Translations under genes and position numbers: made by a program | Notes under the pieces: generated by a model | What the model saw: the letters and a program-made list of their open reading frames with translations, nothing else | Database searches by the model: none | Told to the model about the DNA's origin: nothing | In this document: piece after piece, positions 16,418 to 24,785 of the stretch | Numbering within the stretch: the first letter of the stretch is position 1 | Layout: each line of letters starts with the position of its first letter | Assembly (NCBI GenBank): GCA_003367665.1 | Contig: QKXI01000004.1 | Location: forward strand, 62,001 to 126,000 | Origin: Leifsonia sp. ku-ls | Lineage (GTDB): Bacteria > Actinomycetota > Actinomycetes > Actinomycetales > Microbacteriaceae | Direction: 5' to 3' | Length of the DNA: 64,000 nucleotides

Positions 16418-19390
16418 TCAGCGTTCCTGCACGATCGTCACCGGCCCGAGCAGGCCGTGCGGCCGCACCTGCGTCTCGTGGACGGCCTCGCGCCCGAGCA
16501 GCAGCATGGCCATGTCCGGGATGCGCTCGTAGTACCCGCGCGCGATCAGACGGTTGTTCAGCGAGCTGGAGACCCGGACCGTGACCGTGTTGCGTCCCTC
16601 CACGGCGACGTCCGTGACATCGACGACCGGTCGCGAGGTGTCGAAGCCGCGCGCCTCTCCGTCGTTCAGGGTCACGGCGCCCAGGCCGCCCGCCGTCGAG
16701 CCGAGGTCGAGCAGGAGCCGCTCGCCGGGCCGCGCGGCGCGGTCGAGCACGAACTCGGCGCGGTACTCCGCGACGCCCGAGACCTCCGGCCCGACGCCCG
16801 GCAGGTCGGTCCACGGCCGCAGCTCGGAGTCGTCGACGGGGAGGGTCGTGACGGCCGTCGTCGGCCGCACCTCCCTGGTCTGGTAGCCGAGGCCGCGGTC
16901 CTCGACGATCAGCTCGTCCTCTCCCGCATCCCAGCTCTCGACGGCGATGCTCCAGTCGTCGATCCGGAGCAGCGTGTCCCGCTCGGCCGGCCGGGACTCC
17001 GCGGGCCGCTGCGAGCGGTCCACCGTGAGCACCGCGATCTCGCCGGGAGCGAGCGCGACGGACACCACCGTGCGGCCGCCCTCCAGCCGCACTCCGCGGT
17101 GCTCGGCGACCTCCCCGCTCCAGAGGTCCACCCGGTACGGCGTGCCCGTGCCGGGCAGCGCGACCTCCACCACGGTGTCCTCGCCCGTCTCGTAGAGAAA
17201 GTGGTATAGGTACACGTGCAGCAGCTCGCCGTCCTCGCGCAGGTAGCCGAGCACGGAACGGTTGTCTGCGACGAACTCGGCGCGTCCGACAACGCTCAGC
17301 CCGCGCAGCGCCGCGACGGTGTCGGCCGGGTCGTGGATCTCGGCCACCGTCGGCTCCGCACGCAGCGCGGCCATCGTCTCGGCGAGCTCGGCGTCCCGTC
17401 CGTCGAGTCCGGGGGTGCGAGAGGCCGCGCGTGCGTTCACAATGTGCTCCCCGGTCAGCAGGAGCTTGAGCTCGCGGGCGCCGTTCACGATCAGGACCCG
17501 AAGCCCGGCCCTGGCGCGATCCAGCAGCAGCCGGGCCACCGCCGCGTCGAGCGCCTCCTGGTACACGATGAGCGCCTGGTAGCCGGGACCGTCGGGCTGC
17601 ACCAGCCCGTCCGCGAACGCGACGTCGTCGCGCAGCAGCAAGGAGCCGTCGAAGAAGTCGTAGCTCCAGCCGGCGTCCTGCATCCCCAGGTCTTGCCACC
17701 AGTGGTTCTCCCGGGCGCGCATCCACCGGGTGCCGTAGGCGACCTCGTCGGGGATGCGGCGGTCGTCGGCGTCGAGGAAGGTCATCCCGGACATGTTGTC
17801 GACGAAGTGGTCGGTGCGCAGGATGCCCACGTCGATCCGTGGCCGGCCCTGCCGCAGCAGGTACTGCGCACGCCCGATCGCGGCGTTCCAGTGCGGGTAG
17901 AACTCGCTGGCCGGCTGGCGCAGGTCGAAGCGCTCGGAGAACGCGGGCCACATCCCCTCGTGCCCTGGCCACTCCGTCGCGCCCTCGGCCCCCGCGGTGC
18001 TGGCCCAGCCGTGCAGCACCGTCTTGGTGACGCCGGCGGCCAGCTGGGTCGCGATGATCTGGTCGTAGAACCGGTGATCCAGCATGTGGTTGCGGGTCGT
18101 GGCGCCCGTCTCCGACGAGTACTGCTTGCCGAACAGGTGGGCGGGCCCCGCGAGCAGCCGGTAGGCGTCGATCTGCGAGCCGAACTCGAGCGACTCGGTC
18201 TCGATGCCGTCGACCTCGGGCCCGGGCCGCGTCAGCTCGAACGGGAGGCCGTAGCTGATCTCCGAGCGCAGCAGGATGCCGTTGTCGTGCAGGAAGGCAG
18301 CGAACGGCCGCAGCATGTTCTCGATGTAGAGGTCGGTCAGCGTCGCGACGTAATCGTGGCGCACCTTCTCGACGATGGGGCGCTGGGCGTCGGTCGGCTG
18401 GTAGTGGTAGGTGGTCGCGGAGGCCATCAGCAGCACGCTCCGGGTCAGGAACGGCAGCCACGGGGTGATGTCGTAGCCCCGCCGCTCACGGAACTCCCGC
18501 GCGACCGAGGCACCCCAGAACAGGCCGCCGTCGCCCCAGGTGGTCAGCTCCAGCGAGTCCATGTACATCTGCGCGCGCGGGTTGCGCGCGAGGAGCGCCC
18601 GCAGCTCGGGCGTCAGGACGGTGGAGCTCCAGTAGTCGATGACGGCGTCCACGCCCGCGCGGTCGAGGTAGTTCACGGTGTAGTTGACGCTCGCCGAGGG
18701 GGAGGCCGTCTGGCCGGTGCCGTGCGACCAGAACACGAACAGCTTCCAGGCGCGGTCGTCCCCGGCATCCGGGGCCCAGTCGAGGGCGCCGTCTGCCACG
18801 CGCGCGGTCAGGTCGAGGATCCCGTCGGCGTCGAGCGCGGGAGCAGTGTCGCCGTCGCCCTCGGACACCACCGGAGCGGCGACCGCGGCGACGAACTCCT
18901 GGCTGCGGGGTGCGACGCGGTGGCCGGGGAGCAGGCTCTCGGCGCGCTGCGCGTCGAGCACGATGCGGGGAAGCGCTCCCGAGCGACCCGCGCCGGCCAC
19001 GTCCTCCACCACGACGTTCAGCTCCCGCGCCGCCGCCGGATGGTCGGGATCGATCGTCGGCAGGTTGGCGTTCGACCAGTTGGTGCCGGAGGTGAAGCTC
19101 ACCGACATCCCGCGTGCGGTCGTCTCCTCCACCACGATCTGCGAGTCGTGCACCCACTCCTCCGATCCCCAGCCGTAGCGCGCATGGTCGATCGCCTGCT
19201 CGTCCATGGCGAGGAACTCCATCCCGCCAAATCCGAGCCGGTGGGCCGCATCGATCTCGAAGCGGAGCGTGCGGTCGGTGTGCAGCCCCTCCGCGAGCCA
19301 CCACCGCAGTTCCGGGCGGAACTCGATCGGCGGATTCCGCAGCGCCTCACGGTGCCGGTCGAGAGGGTGGACGGTGTCGGGCTCGCTCAT
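16418..19390 (-). CDS. GH106-like glycoside hydrolase, putative alpha-L-rhamnosidase
   Basis: This 990-residue protein begins NPPIEFRPELRWWLAEG, followed by DAAHRLGFGGMEFLAMD and FTSGTNWSNAN, the pattern of the large TIM-barrel GH106/rhamnosidase-like family. The barrel spans roughly 10-480 and a linker domain about 480-780. A C-terminal galactose-binding-like beta-sandwich (about 800-980) contains LLDLGSTAGGLGAVTLNDGE. There is no signal peptide, so it should cleave imported plant oligosaccharides or glycosides in the cytoplasm. The ATG at 19390 has AAGGAG upstream. Upstream sites suggest LacI-type and MarR-type control. Exact sugar specificity is not established. Confidence 0.78.
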   Translation of the reverse strand: MSEPDTVHPLDRHREALRNPPIEFRPELRWWLAEGLHTDRTLRFEIDAAHRLGFGGMEFLAMDEQAIDHARYGWGSEEWVHDSQIVVEETTARGMSVSFTSGTNWSNANLPTIDPDHPAAARELNVVVEDVAGAGRSGALPRIVLDAQRAESLLPGHRVAPRSQEFVAAVAAPVVSEGDGDTAPALDADGILDLTARVADGALDWAPDAGDDRAWKLFVFWSHGTGQTASPSASVNYTVNYLDRAGVDAVIDYWSSTVLTPELRALLARNPRAQMYMDSLELTTWGDGGLFWGASVAREFRERRGYDITPWLPFLTRSVLLMASATTYHYQPTDAQRPIVEKVRHDYVATLTDLYIENMLRPFAAFLHDNGILLRSEISYGLPFELTRPGPEVDGIETESLEFGSQIDAYRLLAGPAHLFGKQYSSETGATTRNHMLDHRFYDQIIATQLAAGVTKTVLHGWASTAGAEGATEWPGHEGMWPAFSERFDLRQPASEFYPHWNAAIGRAQYLLRQGRPRIDVGILRTDHFVDNMSGMTFLDADDRRIPDEVAYGTRWMRARENHWWQDLGMQDAGWSYDFFDGSLLLRDDVAFADGLVQPDGPGYQALIVYQEALDAAVARLLLDRARAGLRVLIVNGARELKLLLTGEHIVNARAASRTPGLDGRDAELAETMAALRAEPTVAEIHDPADTVAALRGLSVVGRAEFVADNRSVLGYLREDGELLHVYLYHFLYETGEDTVVEVALPGTGTPYRVDLWSGEVAEHRGVRLEGGRTVVSVALAPGEIAVLTVDRSQRPAESRPAERDTLLRIDDWSIAVESWDAGEDELIVEDRGLGYQTREVRPTTAVTTLPVDDSELRPWTDLPGVGPEVSGVAEYRAEFVLDRAARPGERLLLDLGSTAGGLGAVTLNDGEARGFDTSRPVVDVTDVAVEGRNTVTVRVSSSLNNRLIARGYYERIPDMAMLLLGREAVHETQVRPHGLLGPVTIVQER

Positions 19391-19405
19391 GCTCGGTTCT
19401 CCTTC

Positions 19406-19416
19406 GAAACGGTTTC
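19406..19416. promoter_or_regulatory. LacI-family-like operator upstream of the glycosidase
   Basis: On the minus strand GAAAC and GTTTC flank a central C, forming the GAAACCGTTTC palindrome common to LacI/GalR sugar regulators. It is 16 bases before the ATG, beside the Shine-Dalgarno, where a bound repressor would block transcription. No LacI gene lies in the window. Confidence 0.5.
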
Positions 19417-19430
19417 CTGAGCGTAGCACC

Positions 19431-19449
19431 TAGTGTCGTGAAGACACTA
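19431..19449. promoter_or_regulatory. Inverted repeat TAGTGTC-N5-GACACTA, candidate MarR operator
   Basis: This is a perfect 7-bp inverted repeat with a 5-bp spacer, in the 75-base gap between the HAD gene and the glycosidase. Size and symmetry fit MarR-family sites, and a MarR gene is the last member of the same strand group. The assignment is inference from proximity. Confidence 0.4.
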
Positions 19450-19465
19450 CCTTTGGTTGGTTGGA

Positions 19466-20197
19466 TCAGCCGAGCAGCCCCGGGAGCTCCGCGAGCGAGT
19501 GGATGGTGCGCACGCCGGCACGCTCGGCGTCGCGCTCGTCGTCGGGGGAGGGGACCGCGTCCCGGCGGTTGAGCCAGACCCCGGAGAGGCCCGCCAGCGC
19601 GGCGCCGATCGCGTCCGTGCGCAGCCGGTCGCCGACGTAGGCCGCCTCCGCCGGGGCGACGCCGAAAGCGTCGCAGGCGAACAGGAAGATGCCGGGCTCC
19701 GGCTTCGCGACACCGACCTCGCCGGACGCGATGAGGTGGTCCATGCGCGCGTCGAGGCCGACCGCCTGCACCTTCCGGCTCTGGAAGGCCAGGTCGCCGT
19801 TCGTGATGAGCCCGAACCGGATGCCGGGGATGCGGTGCTCCAGCTCGTCGAGCGTGGGGAGGGCGTCGTCGTGCAGGGTCCAGGCCGCCACGTAGTGCTC
19901 GAAGTAGTCGGCGAACCAGGCGCTCGCCTGGGCGTCGTCCAGCTGCACGCCGTGCCGGGCAGCGAAGTCGCGCGCCCGGGCCTGGCGCTGGCCCTCGAAG
20001 TCGAGCCGGCCGGCGAGGTAGGAGTGGTAGTGCTCCTCCTCGAGGTCGTGCCAGAGGCGCGTCAGCTCGTCGGCCTCCAGGGCGCCGTAGGGCGCGCCGA
20101 GCGTCTCGGCGTAGCGCAGGATGCCGGTCTCGACGGCCGCGCGATGCGCGAACAGCGTGTCGTCGAGGTCGAACAGGACCACGCGGGGCGCGGTCAC
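19466..20197 (-). CDS. HAD-superfamily hydrolase (phosphatase-like)
   Basis: This 243-residue protein shows all four HAD motifs: the nucleophile LFDLDDTLF at about 8-16, ITNGD near 125, the lysine in GVAKPEPGIF near 160 and the acidic VGDRLRTD near 185. A helical cap lies at about 20-95. It fits the YjjG/haloacid-dehalogenase-like small phosphatases, but the substrate is unknown. The GTG start overlaps the stop of the GNAT gene (GTGA), so it belongs to the trpS-GNAT-HAD group. Starting further upstream would give a low-quality arginine-rich reading. Confidence 0.9.
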   Translation of the reverse strand: MTAPRVVLFDLDDTLFAHRAAVETGILRYAETLGAPYGALEADELTRLWHDLEEEHYHSYLAGRLDFEGQRQARARDFAARHGVQLDDAQASAWFADYFEHYVAAWTLHDDALPTLDELEHRIPGIRFGLITNGDLAFQSRKVQAVGLDARMDHLIASGEVGVAKPEPGIFLFACDAFGVAPAEAAYVGDRLRTDAIGAALAGLSGVWLNRRDAVPSPDDERDAERAGVRTIHSLAELPGLLG

Positions 20198-20787
20198 GAC
20201 GGCGCCTGCAGGTAGGTGGCGTCCGGCCAGTCGCTCGCCGGCGCCCGCGGGTCGTCGGGGAGCAGCACTCCGCGCCACTCGTCGCGGCGCTCGCCGCGCT
20301 GCTCGGCGCCCCCGGGGACCGAACCGTCCCAGCGGAAGCCGGCACGGCGCGCGACCGCGGCGCTCGCGGCGTTGCCGGCAAGGGCCCGCCACAGGATGCG
20401 CCGCAGCGCGAGCCCGTCGGGCGCCGGCGCGAAGCCGTAGGCCAGCACGAGCGCCGTGGCCTCCGACATGATGCCGTGTCCGCGCGCCTCCGGGGCGAGC
20501 CAGTAGCCGATCTCGCCCTGGTGCTGGCGGATGTCGCCGATGCTCACCATGCCGACGAGCGCGCCGCCGACGCGCACGCTCCACGTGCACACCCGGTCGC
20601 TGGCCCAGCCGTCGGGGACGACGCCGGTCACGAAGCCGACGGCGTGCTCCCGGCGGTAGGGCGACGGGACGGCAGTCCAGCGGGCGATCTCCGGGTCCGC
20701 GCAGACCTCGGCGATCCGGTCGATGTCGGACTCGGCAGGCTGGTCGAGCGTCACCCGCTCACCCGACAGCACGACCGGATACGGCAT
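20194..20787 (-). CDS. GNAT-family N-acetyltransferase
   Basis: This 197-residue protein has the RimJ/RimL-type GNAT layout: LSGERVTLDQPAESDIDRIAE at the N-terminus, VGMVSIGDIRQHQGEIGYWL as the central sheet, EARGHGIMSEATALVLAYGF as the acetyl-CoA loop and NAASAAVARRAGFRWDG near the C-terminus. Such enzymes acetylate protein N-termini or small amines from acetyl-CoA; the substrate is not known. Its ATG overlaps the trpS stop by one base (TGATG) and its stop overlaps the HAD start. Confidence 0.9.
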   Translation of the reverse strand: MPYPVVLSGERVTLDQPAESDIDRIAEVCADPEIARWTAVPSPYRREHAVGFVTGVVPDGWASDRVCTWSVRVGGALVGMVSIGDIRQHQGEIGYWLAPEARGHGIMSEATALVLAYGFAPAPDGLALRRILWRALAGNAASAAVARRAGFRWDGSVPGGAEQRGERRDEWRGVLLPDDPRAPASDWPDATYLQAPS

Positions 20788-21797
20788 CAGCGCGCCTTGC
20801 GGAGGAAGCCCACGCGCTCGTACGCCTTGGCCAGCGTCGCCTCCGCCACCTCGCTCGCGCGGTCGGCGTTGACGGCCAGGATGCGGTCGAGCTCGGCCGG
20901 GTCGGCCAGCAGGTCGAGCGCGCGCTGCCGCACCGGCGAGAACTCGTCGACCACGACCTCGACCAGGCCCTTCTTGAAGTCGCCGTATCCCTTGCCCTCG
21001 TACTCCAGCTCGATGGACTCGATGGAGCGGCCGCTCAGCGCGGAGTAGATGCTCAGCAGGTTCGAGATGCCAGGCTTGCCCTCGCGGTCGAACGACACGA
21101 CGCCGTCGGTGTCGGTCACCGCGCGCATGATCTTCTTGCGCGTGACGTCGGGCTCGTCGAGCAGCCAGATGATCCCGGCGCCCGACTCCGCCGACTTCGA
21201 CATCTTCGACTCCGGGTTCTGCAGGTCGTAGATGCGGGCGCTCTCCTTCAGGATCATCGCCTGCGGCACCACGAACGTCTCGCCGAAGCGGCTGTTGAAG
21301 CGCTCGGCCAGGTCGCGCGTCAGCTCGACGTGCTGGCGCTGGTCGTCGCCGACCGGCACCACCGTCGTGTCGTAGAGGAGGATGTCGGCGGCCATCAGCA
21401 CCGGGTAGGCGAACAGGCCGACCGAGGTGGCCTCGGCGCCCTGCTTCTGCGACTTGTCCTTGAACTGCGTCATGCGCGACGCCTCGCCGAAGCCGGTGAT
21501 GGTGTTGAGCACCCAAGCCAGCTGGGCGTGCGCCGGCACGTGCGACTGCACGTACAGGGTCGACGCCGACGGGTCGATGCCCGCGGCGATGTACTGCGCG
21601 GCCGTGCGGCGGGTCTTCTCGCGCAGCTCGGCCGGGTCCTGCTGGACGGTGATGGCGTGCAGGTCGACCACAGAGAAGAAGGCGTCGTGCGTGCTCTGCA
21701 GCTCCTTCCACTGCAGCAGCGCGCCGATGTAGTTGCCGAGGTGCAGCGAGTCCGCGGAGGGCTGCATGCCGGAGTAGAGGCGGGGAAGCGTTGTCAT
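20787..21797 (-). CDS. trpS: Tryptophan--tRNA ligase
   Basis: This class I aminoacyl-tRNA synthetase charges tRNA-Trp. The 336-residue protein begins [20 protein letters not shown], whose HLGN is the HIGH-type motif, and has KMSKSAE (KMSKS loop) near residue 195. Length is normal for bacterial TrpS. The ATG at 21797 matches the family N-terminus; longer readings are proline- and arginine-rich. It is followed by GNAT and HAD genes with overlapping stop/start codons. Confidence 0.97.
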   Translation of the reverse strand: MTTLPRLYSGMQPSADSLHLGNYIGALLQWKELQSTHDAFFSVVDLHAITVQQDPAELREKTRRTAAQYIAAGIDPSASTLYVQSHVPAHAQLAWVLNTITGFGEASRMTQFKDKSQKQGAEATSVGLFAYPVLMAADILLYDTTVVPVGDDQRQHVELTRDLAERFNSRFGETFVVPQAMILKESARIYDLQNPESKMSKSAESGAGIIWLLDEPDVTRKKIMRAVTDTDGVVSFDREGKPGISNLLSIYSALSGRSIESIELEYEGKGYGDFKKGLVEVVVDEFSPVRQRALDLLADPAELDRILAVNADRASEVAEATLAKAYERVGFLRKAR

Positions 21798-21840
21798 GGT
21801 TCTGCTTTCGAAGTCTTCGGATGGGGTGCGGGCTGTGCGG

Positions 21841-22677
21841 TCAGACGGCGTAGTCGACGACCACGGGCGTGTGGTCCGACCATCGCTCGTCGTAGGCGGC
21901 CGCGCGGTCCACCGCGACGTCCTGCACCCGCGCCGCGAGCGCGGGGGTGGCCAGCTGGTAGTCGATGCGCCAGCCGGTGTCGTTGTCGAACGCCTTGCCG
22001 CGCCACGACCACCAGGTGTACGGGCCCTCGACCTCGCCGGCGTGACGGCGGACGACATCCACCCAGCCGAGCCCGGCCCCGGCGTTGTACTCCGGGTCGT
22101 CCTCCGCGCCCAGGATGCGGTCGAAGTAGGCGCGCTCCTCCGGCAGGAAGCCGGCGCGCTTCACGTTGCCCTTCCAGTTGCGGATGTCGAGCGTGCGGTG
22201 GCCGACGTTGAGGTCGCCCATGACCACCGCGAGCTCGTTGTGCTTCTGGAGCTCGGGCAGGCGCGCCTCCATCGCGTCGAGGAACTTGTACTTCTCGACC
22301 TGCTTGTCGGTGCCGGCCTCGCCCGAGTGCACGTAGGCGCTCACAACCGTGACGATCGTGTCGCCCACCTCGTAGTCGGCCTCCAACCAGCGCCCGGCGC
22401 TGTCGAACTCCGTCGGCCCCAACTCGACCCGGTGGATGGCGGCCCGGTGCCGGCTGGCGATCGCCACGCCGGCACGGCCCTTCGCCGAGGCGGGGTCGTG
22501 CACGATGTCCCAGTCGTCGCCCAGCAGCTCCTGCAGGTCTTCGGTGGACGCGCGCACCTCCTGGATCGCCAGGATGTCGACGTCGCGCCCGCCGAGCCAG
22601 GCGCCCATGCCCTTGCGGAAGGCGGCGCGGATGCCGTTGGCGTTGATCGTGGCGATACGCAGGCGACTCGAGGGCAT
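21841..22677 (-). CDS. xthA: Exodeoxyribonuclease III (AP endonuclease)
   Basis: XthA cleaves abasic sites and removes 3' blocking groups in base-excision repair. The 278-residue protein has the EEP nuclease motifs: [10 protein letters not shown] at the N-terminus, LAIQEVRA with the metal-binding glutamate, [10 protein letters not shown] near 150 and the terminal [10 protein letters not shown]. All catalytic positions seem present. TAGGCT lies 6 bases before the ATG, with GGAG between, so the mRNA may be nearly leaderless. It lies 43 bases upstream of trpS on the same strand. Confidence 0.95.
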   Translation of the reverse strand: MPSSRLRIATINANGIRAAFRKGMGAWLGGRDVDILAIQEVRASTEDLQELLGDDWDIVHDPASAKGRAGVAIASRHRAAIHRVELGPTEFDSAGRWLEADYEVGDTIVTVVSAYVHSGEAGTDKQVEKYKFLDAMEARLPELQKHNELAVVMGDLNVGHRTLDIRNWKGNVKRAGFLPEERAYFDRILGAEDDPEYNAGAGLGWVDVVRRHAGEVEGPYTWWSWRGKAFDNDTGWRIDYQLATPALAARVQDVAVDRAAAYDERWSDHTPVVVDYAV

Positions 22678-22686
22678 GGCTCCAGC

Positions 22687-23931
22687 CTAGCGGGGGGCGC
22701 CGACAGCGGCCTTGCCCTCGGGGACGCCGTCCAGCAGGTCGTCGAGCCGGTGCGCGGCCCGCTCCACCCGCCGCTGCGCCGGCAGCCGGGAGAACCAGCG
22801 CGCCGACGCCAGCTCCTCCTGTGCGTGCTGCAACTCGGCCCGGGCGACGAGCACCCGCGCCTGGTGCTCGGCGGCGGCCTGCTCCGCGGCGGCCTGCTCC
22901 GGCGAGATCGCGCGGGGCGAGATCCCGTGGTCGAACATCCCGACCGCGATCCACGACGCCGACAGCAGGATGACGCGCGAGATCAGGTTGAACCACAGCA
23001 GCAGGCCGATGAAGACGGCGAAGGTGGCGAGCAGCGGGTTCTTCTGGTTGGCGAACAGCAGACCGCTCAGCACGCTCAGCCCGGCGAGCACGAGCGAGCC
23101 GAGCAGCACGCCGAAGAACAGGTTGCGCCAGGGGATGGCGACCCGCGACATCACCCGGAACATCGCGCCGAGGGTCGCGATGTTGAGCGCGACGGACACG
23201 ACGAGCCCAGAGAAGCGCGCGACCGCGTTGGTCCAGAAGGAGTCGGAGCTCAGACCGAGCAGATCGAGCAGGAAGGTCAGCGTCTGGGTGCTCACGATGC
23301 TGACCAGCGCGGAGGCCACGAAGAGGACGCCGAAGATCAGCGCGAGGCCGAAATCGCGGATCTTCTGCAGCACGTAGTTCGTGGTGTCGCGGCTGAGCCC
23401 GAACACCGCGCGCACCGCTTGGCGCGTGTAGTACAGCCAGCCGATGGCGGTCCAGATCAGGCCGACGGCCGCGACGATGCCGGTCCAGCCGAACGACGTC
23501 GCCGTCTGCAGCTGCTCCGCCGGGATGACGCCCGGCGTGGTCGAGGTCGACACCAGCCCGGGCACGGCGCGGTTGATCAGCTTCACGATCGCGTTGAAGA
23601 CCTCCTCGTTCCCCGAGAGCCACACACTCGAGATCGAGAAGCCGACCCAGATCGCCGCGAAGATCGCGAACAGCGACTGGTAGCCCATGCCCGCCGCGCG
23701 GAGGTTGCCGTCCGAGTGCGAGTAGTTGATGTACACCCGGTACGGCCGGAGGGCCTCCACCCACTTGGCCAACCGGGAGACGCGCTCCACCGGCTTCTCC
23801 AGCCGCCGGCGCAGCGGGTCGGCGTGCTCCAGGAGACGCTCCTTCAGCGACTCCTCCGGCTCCACCGTCCCCTCGGCGCGCTGCACCGCCGGGTCGGGCT
23901 CCACCGGAGGATGCCTGGTCTTCTTGGCCAC
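22687..23931 (-). CDS. YihY/BrkB-family inner-membrane protein
   Basis: This 414-residue protein has the conserved YihY block INYSHSDGNLRAAGMGYQSL near 75-95, followed by six hydrophobic segments (about 95-330) and GFSISSVWLSGNEEV. A C-terminal alanine/glutamate-rich coiled tail (about 335-400, [20 protein letters not shown]) is cytoplasmic. The family was once misnamed ribonuclease BN; its transport or lipid role is unresolved. The GTG at 23931 is the likely start because no ATG lies in the upstream part of the frame near the conserved region. It begins 9 bases upstream of the xthA start on the same strand. Confidence 0.88.
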   Translation of the reverse strand: MAKKTRHPPVEPDPAVQRAEGTVEPEESLKERLLEHADPLRRRLEKPVERVSRLAKWVEALRPYRVYINYSHSDGNLRAAGMGYQSLFAIFAAIWVGFSISSVWLSGNEEVFNAIVKLINRAVPGLVSTSTTPGVIPAEQLQTATSFGWTGIVAAVGLIWTAIGWLYYTRQAVRAVFGLSRDTTNYVLQKIRDFGLALIFGVLFVASALVSIVSTQTLTFLLDLLGLSSDSFWTNAVARFSGLVVSVALNIATLGAMFRVMSRVAIPWRNLFFGVLLGSLVLAGLSVLSGLLFANQKNPLLATFAVFIGLLLWFNLISRVILLSASWIAVGMFDHGISPRAISPEQAAAEQAAAEHQARVLVARAELQHAQEELASARWFSRLPAQRRVERAAHRLDDLLDGVPEGKAAVGAPR

Positions 23932-23973
23932 GCCGTCAGGATAGCGAGCGCCGGCCGCACGGGGAGACGCAGA

Positions 23974-24006
23974 ACGGCCCGCCCTGCCGATGGCAGGACG
24001 GGCCGT
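23974..24006 (-). terminator. Terminator hairpin downstream of sdhB
   Basis: ACGGCCCG pairs with CGGGCCGT and the inner CCTGCC pairs with GGCAGG around the loop GAT, with one bulge on each side. It lies 17 bases past the sdhB stop and upstream of the BrkB-like gene, separating the two minus-strand units. Confidence 0.75.
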
Positions 24007-24023
24007 CCGGGAAACCGGTGCCG

Positions 24024-24785
24024 TCAGCGGCGGCCGCGCATGATCGCCTGCTTGACCTCGGCGATCGCCTGCGTGACCTGGATGCCGCGCGGGCACGCGT
24101 CGGTGCAGTTGAAGGTCGTGCGGCAGCGCCAGACGCCCTCCTTGTCGTTGAGGATGTCGAGGCGCACAGCTGAGTTGTCGTCGCGCGAGTCGAAGATGAA
24201 GCGGTGCGCGTTCACGATCGCGGCCGGGCCGAAGTACTGGCCGTCGGTCCAGAACACCGGGCAGGACGACGTGCACGCGGCGCACAGGATGCACTTGGTG
24301 GTGTCGTCGAAGCGGGCGCGGTCGGCGACCGACTGCACGCGCTCCTTGCCCTTCTCCGGCTTGGAGTTGGCGACCAGGAACGGCTGCACCTCGCGGTACG
24401 ACTCGAAGAACGGCTCCATGTCGACGATGAGGTCCTTCTCCAGCGGAAGGCCCTTGATCGCCTCGACGTAGATCGGCTTCGAGATGTCGAGGTCCTTGAT
24501 CAGCGTCTTGCAGGCGAGGCGGTTGCGGCCGTTGATGCGCATCGCGTCGGAGCCGCAGATGCCGTGGGCGCACGAGCGACGGAAGGTCAGCGAGCCGTCC
24601 TGCTCCCACTTGATCTTGTGCAGCGCGTCGAGGATGCGGTCGGTCGGGTAGAGCTCGACGTCGAAGTCCTGCCAGCGCGGCTCCGTGTCCACATCCGGGT
24701 CGAAGCGGCGGATGATCAGGGTCACGGTGAAGGACTCGACCGGGGCCTCGGGGGCCGGGGGAGTCTCGAGCACGGCGTTCGACAT
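24024..24785 (-). CDS. sdhB: Succinate dehydrogenase iron-sulfur subunit
   Basis: This 253-residue electron-transfer subunit of complex II has the [2Fe-2S] domain with SCAHGICGSDAMRINGRNRL near 75-95. The second domain has CILCAACTSSCPVFW and CRTTFNCTDACPRGI for the 4Fe-4S and 3Fe-4S clusters. Its ATG overlaps the sdhA stop (TGATG). It is the last gene of sdhC-sdhD-sdhA-sdhB and is followed by a terminator hairpin. Confidence 0.97.
   Translation of the reverse strand: MSNAVLETPPAPEAPVESFTVTLIIRRFDPDVDTEPRWQDFDVELYPTDRILDALHKIKWEQDGSLTFRRSCAHGICGSDAMRINGRNRLACKTLIKDLDISKPIYVEAIKGLPLEKDLIVDMEPFFESYREVQPFLVANSKPEKGKERVQSVADRARFDDTTKCILCAACTSSCPVFWTDGQYFGPAAIVNAHRFIFDSRDDNSAVRLDILNDKEGVWRCRTTFNCTDACPRGIQVTQAIAEVKQAIMRGRR

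Noticed and set aside
15747-18461. 904-codon minus-strand frame overlapping the MarR and glycosidase genes
   Set aside because: It reads arginine/alanine-rich sequence without family motifs, while the overlapping glycosidase and MarR frames are convincing.
17216-19420. 734-codon plus-strand frame opposite the glycosidase
   Set aside because: Antisense shadow; composition is typical of reverse-frame reading in GC-rich DNA and there is no start signal.
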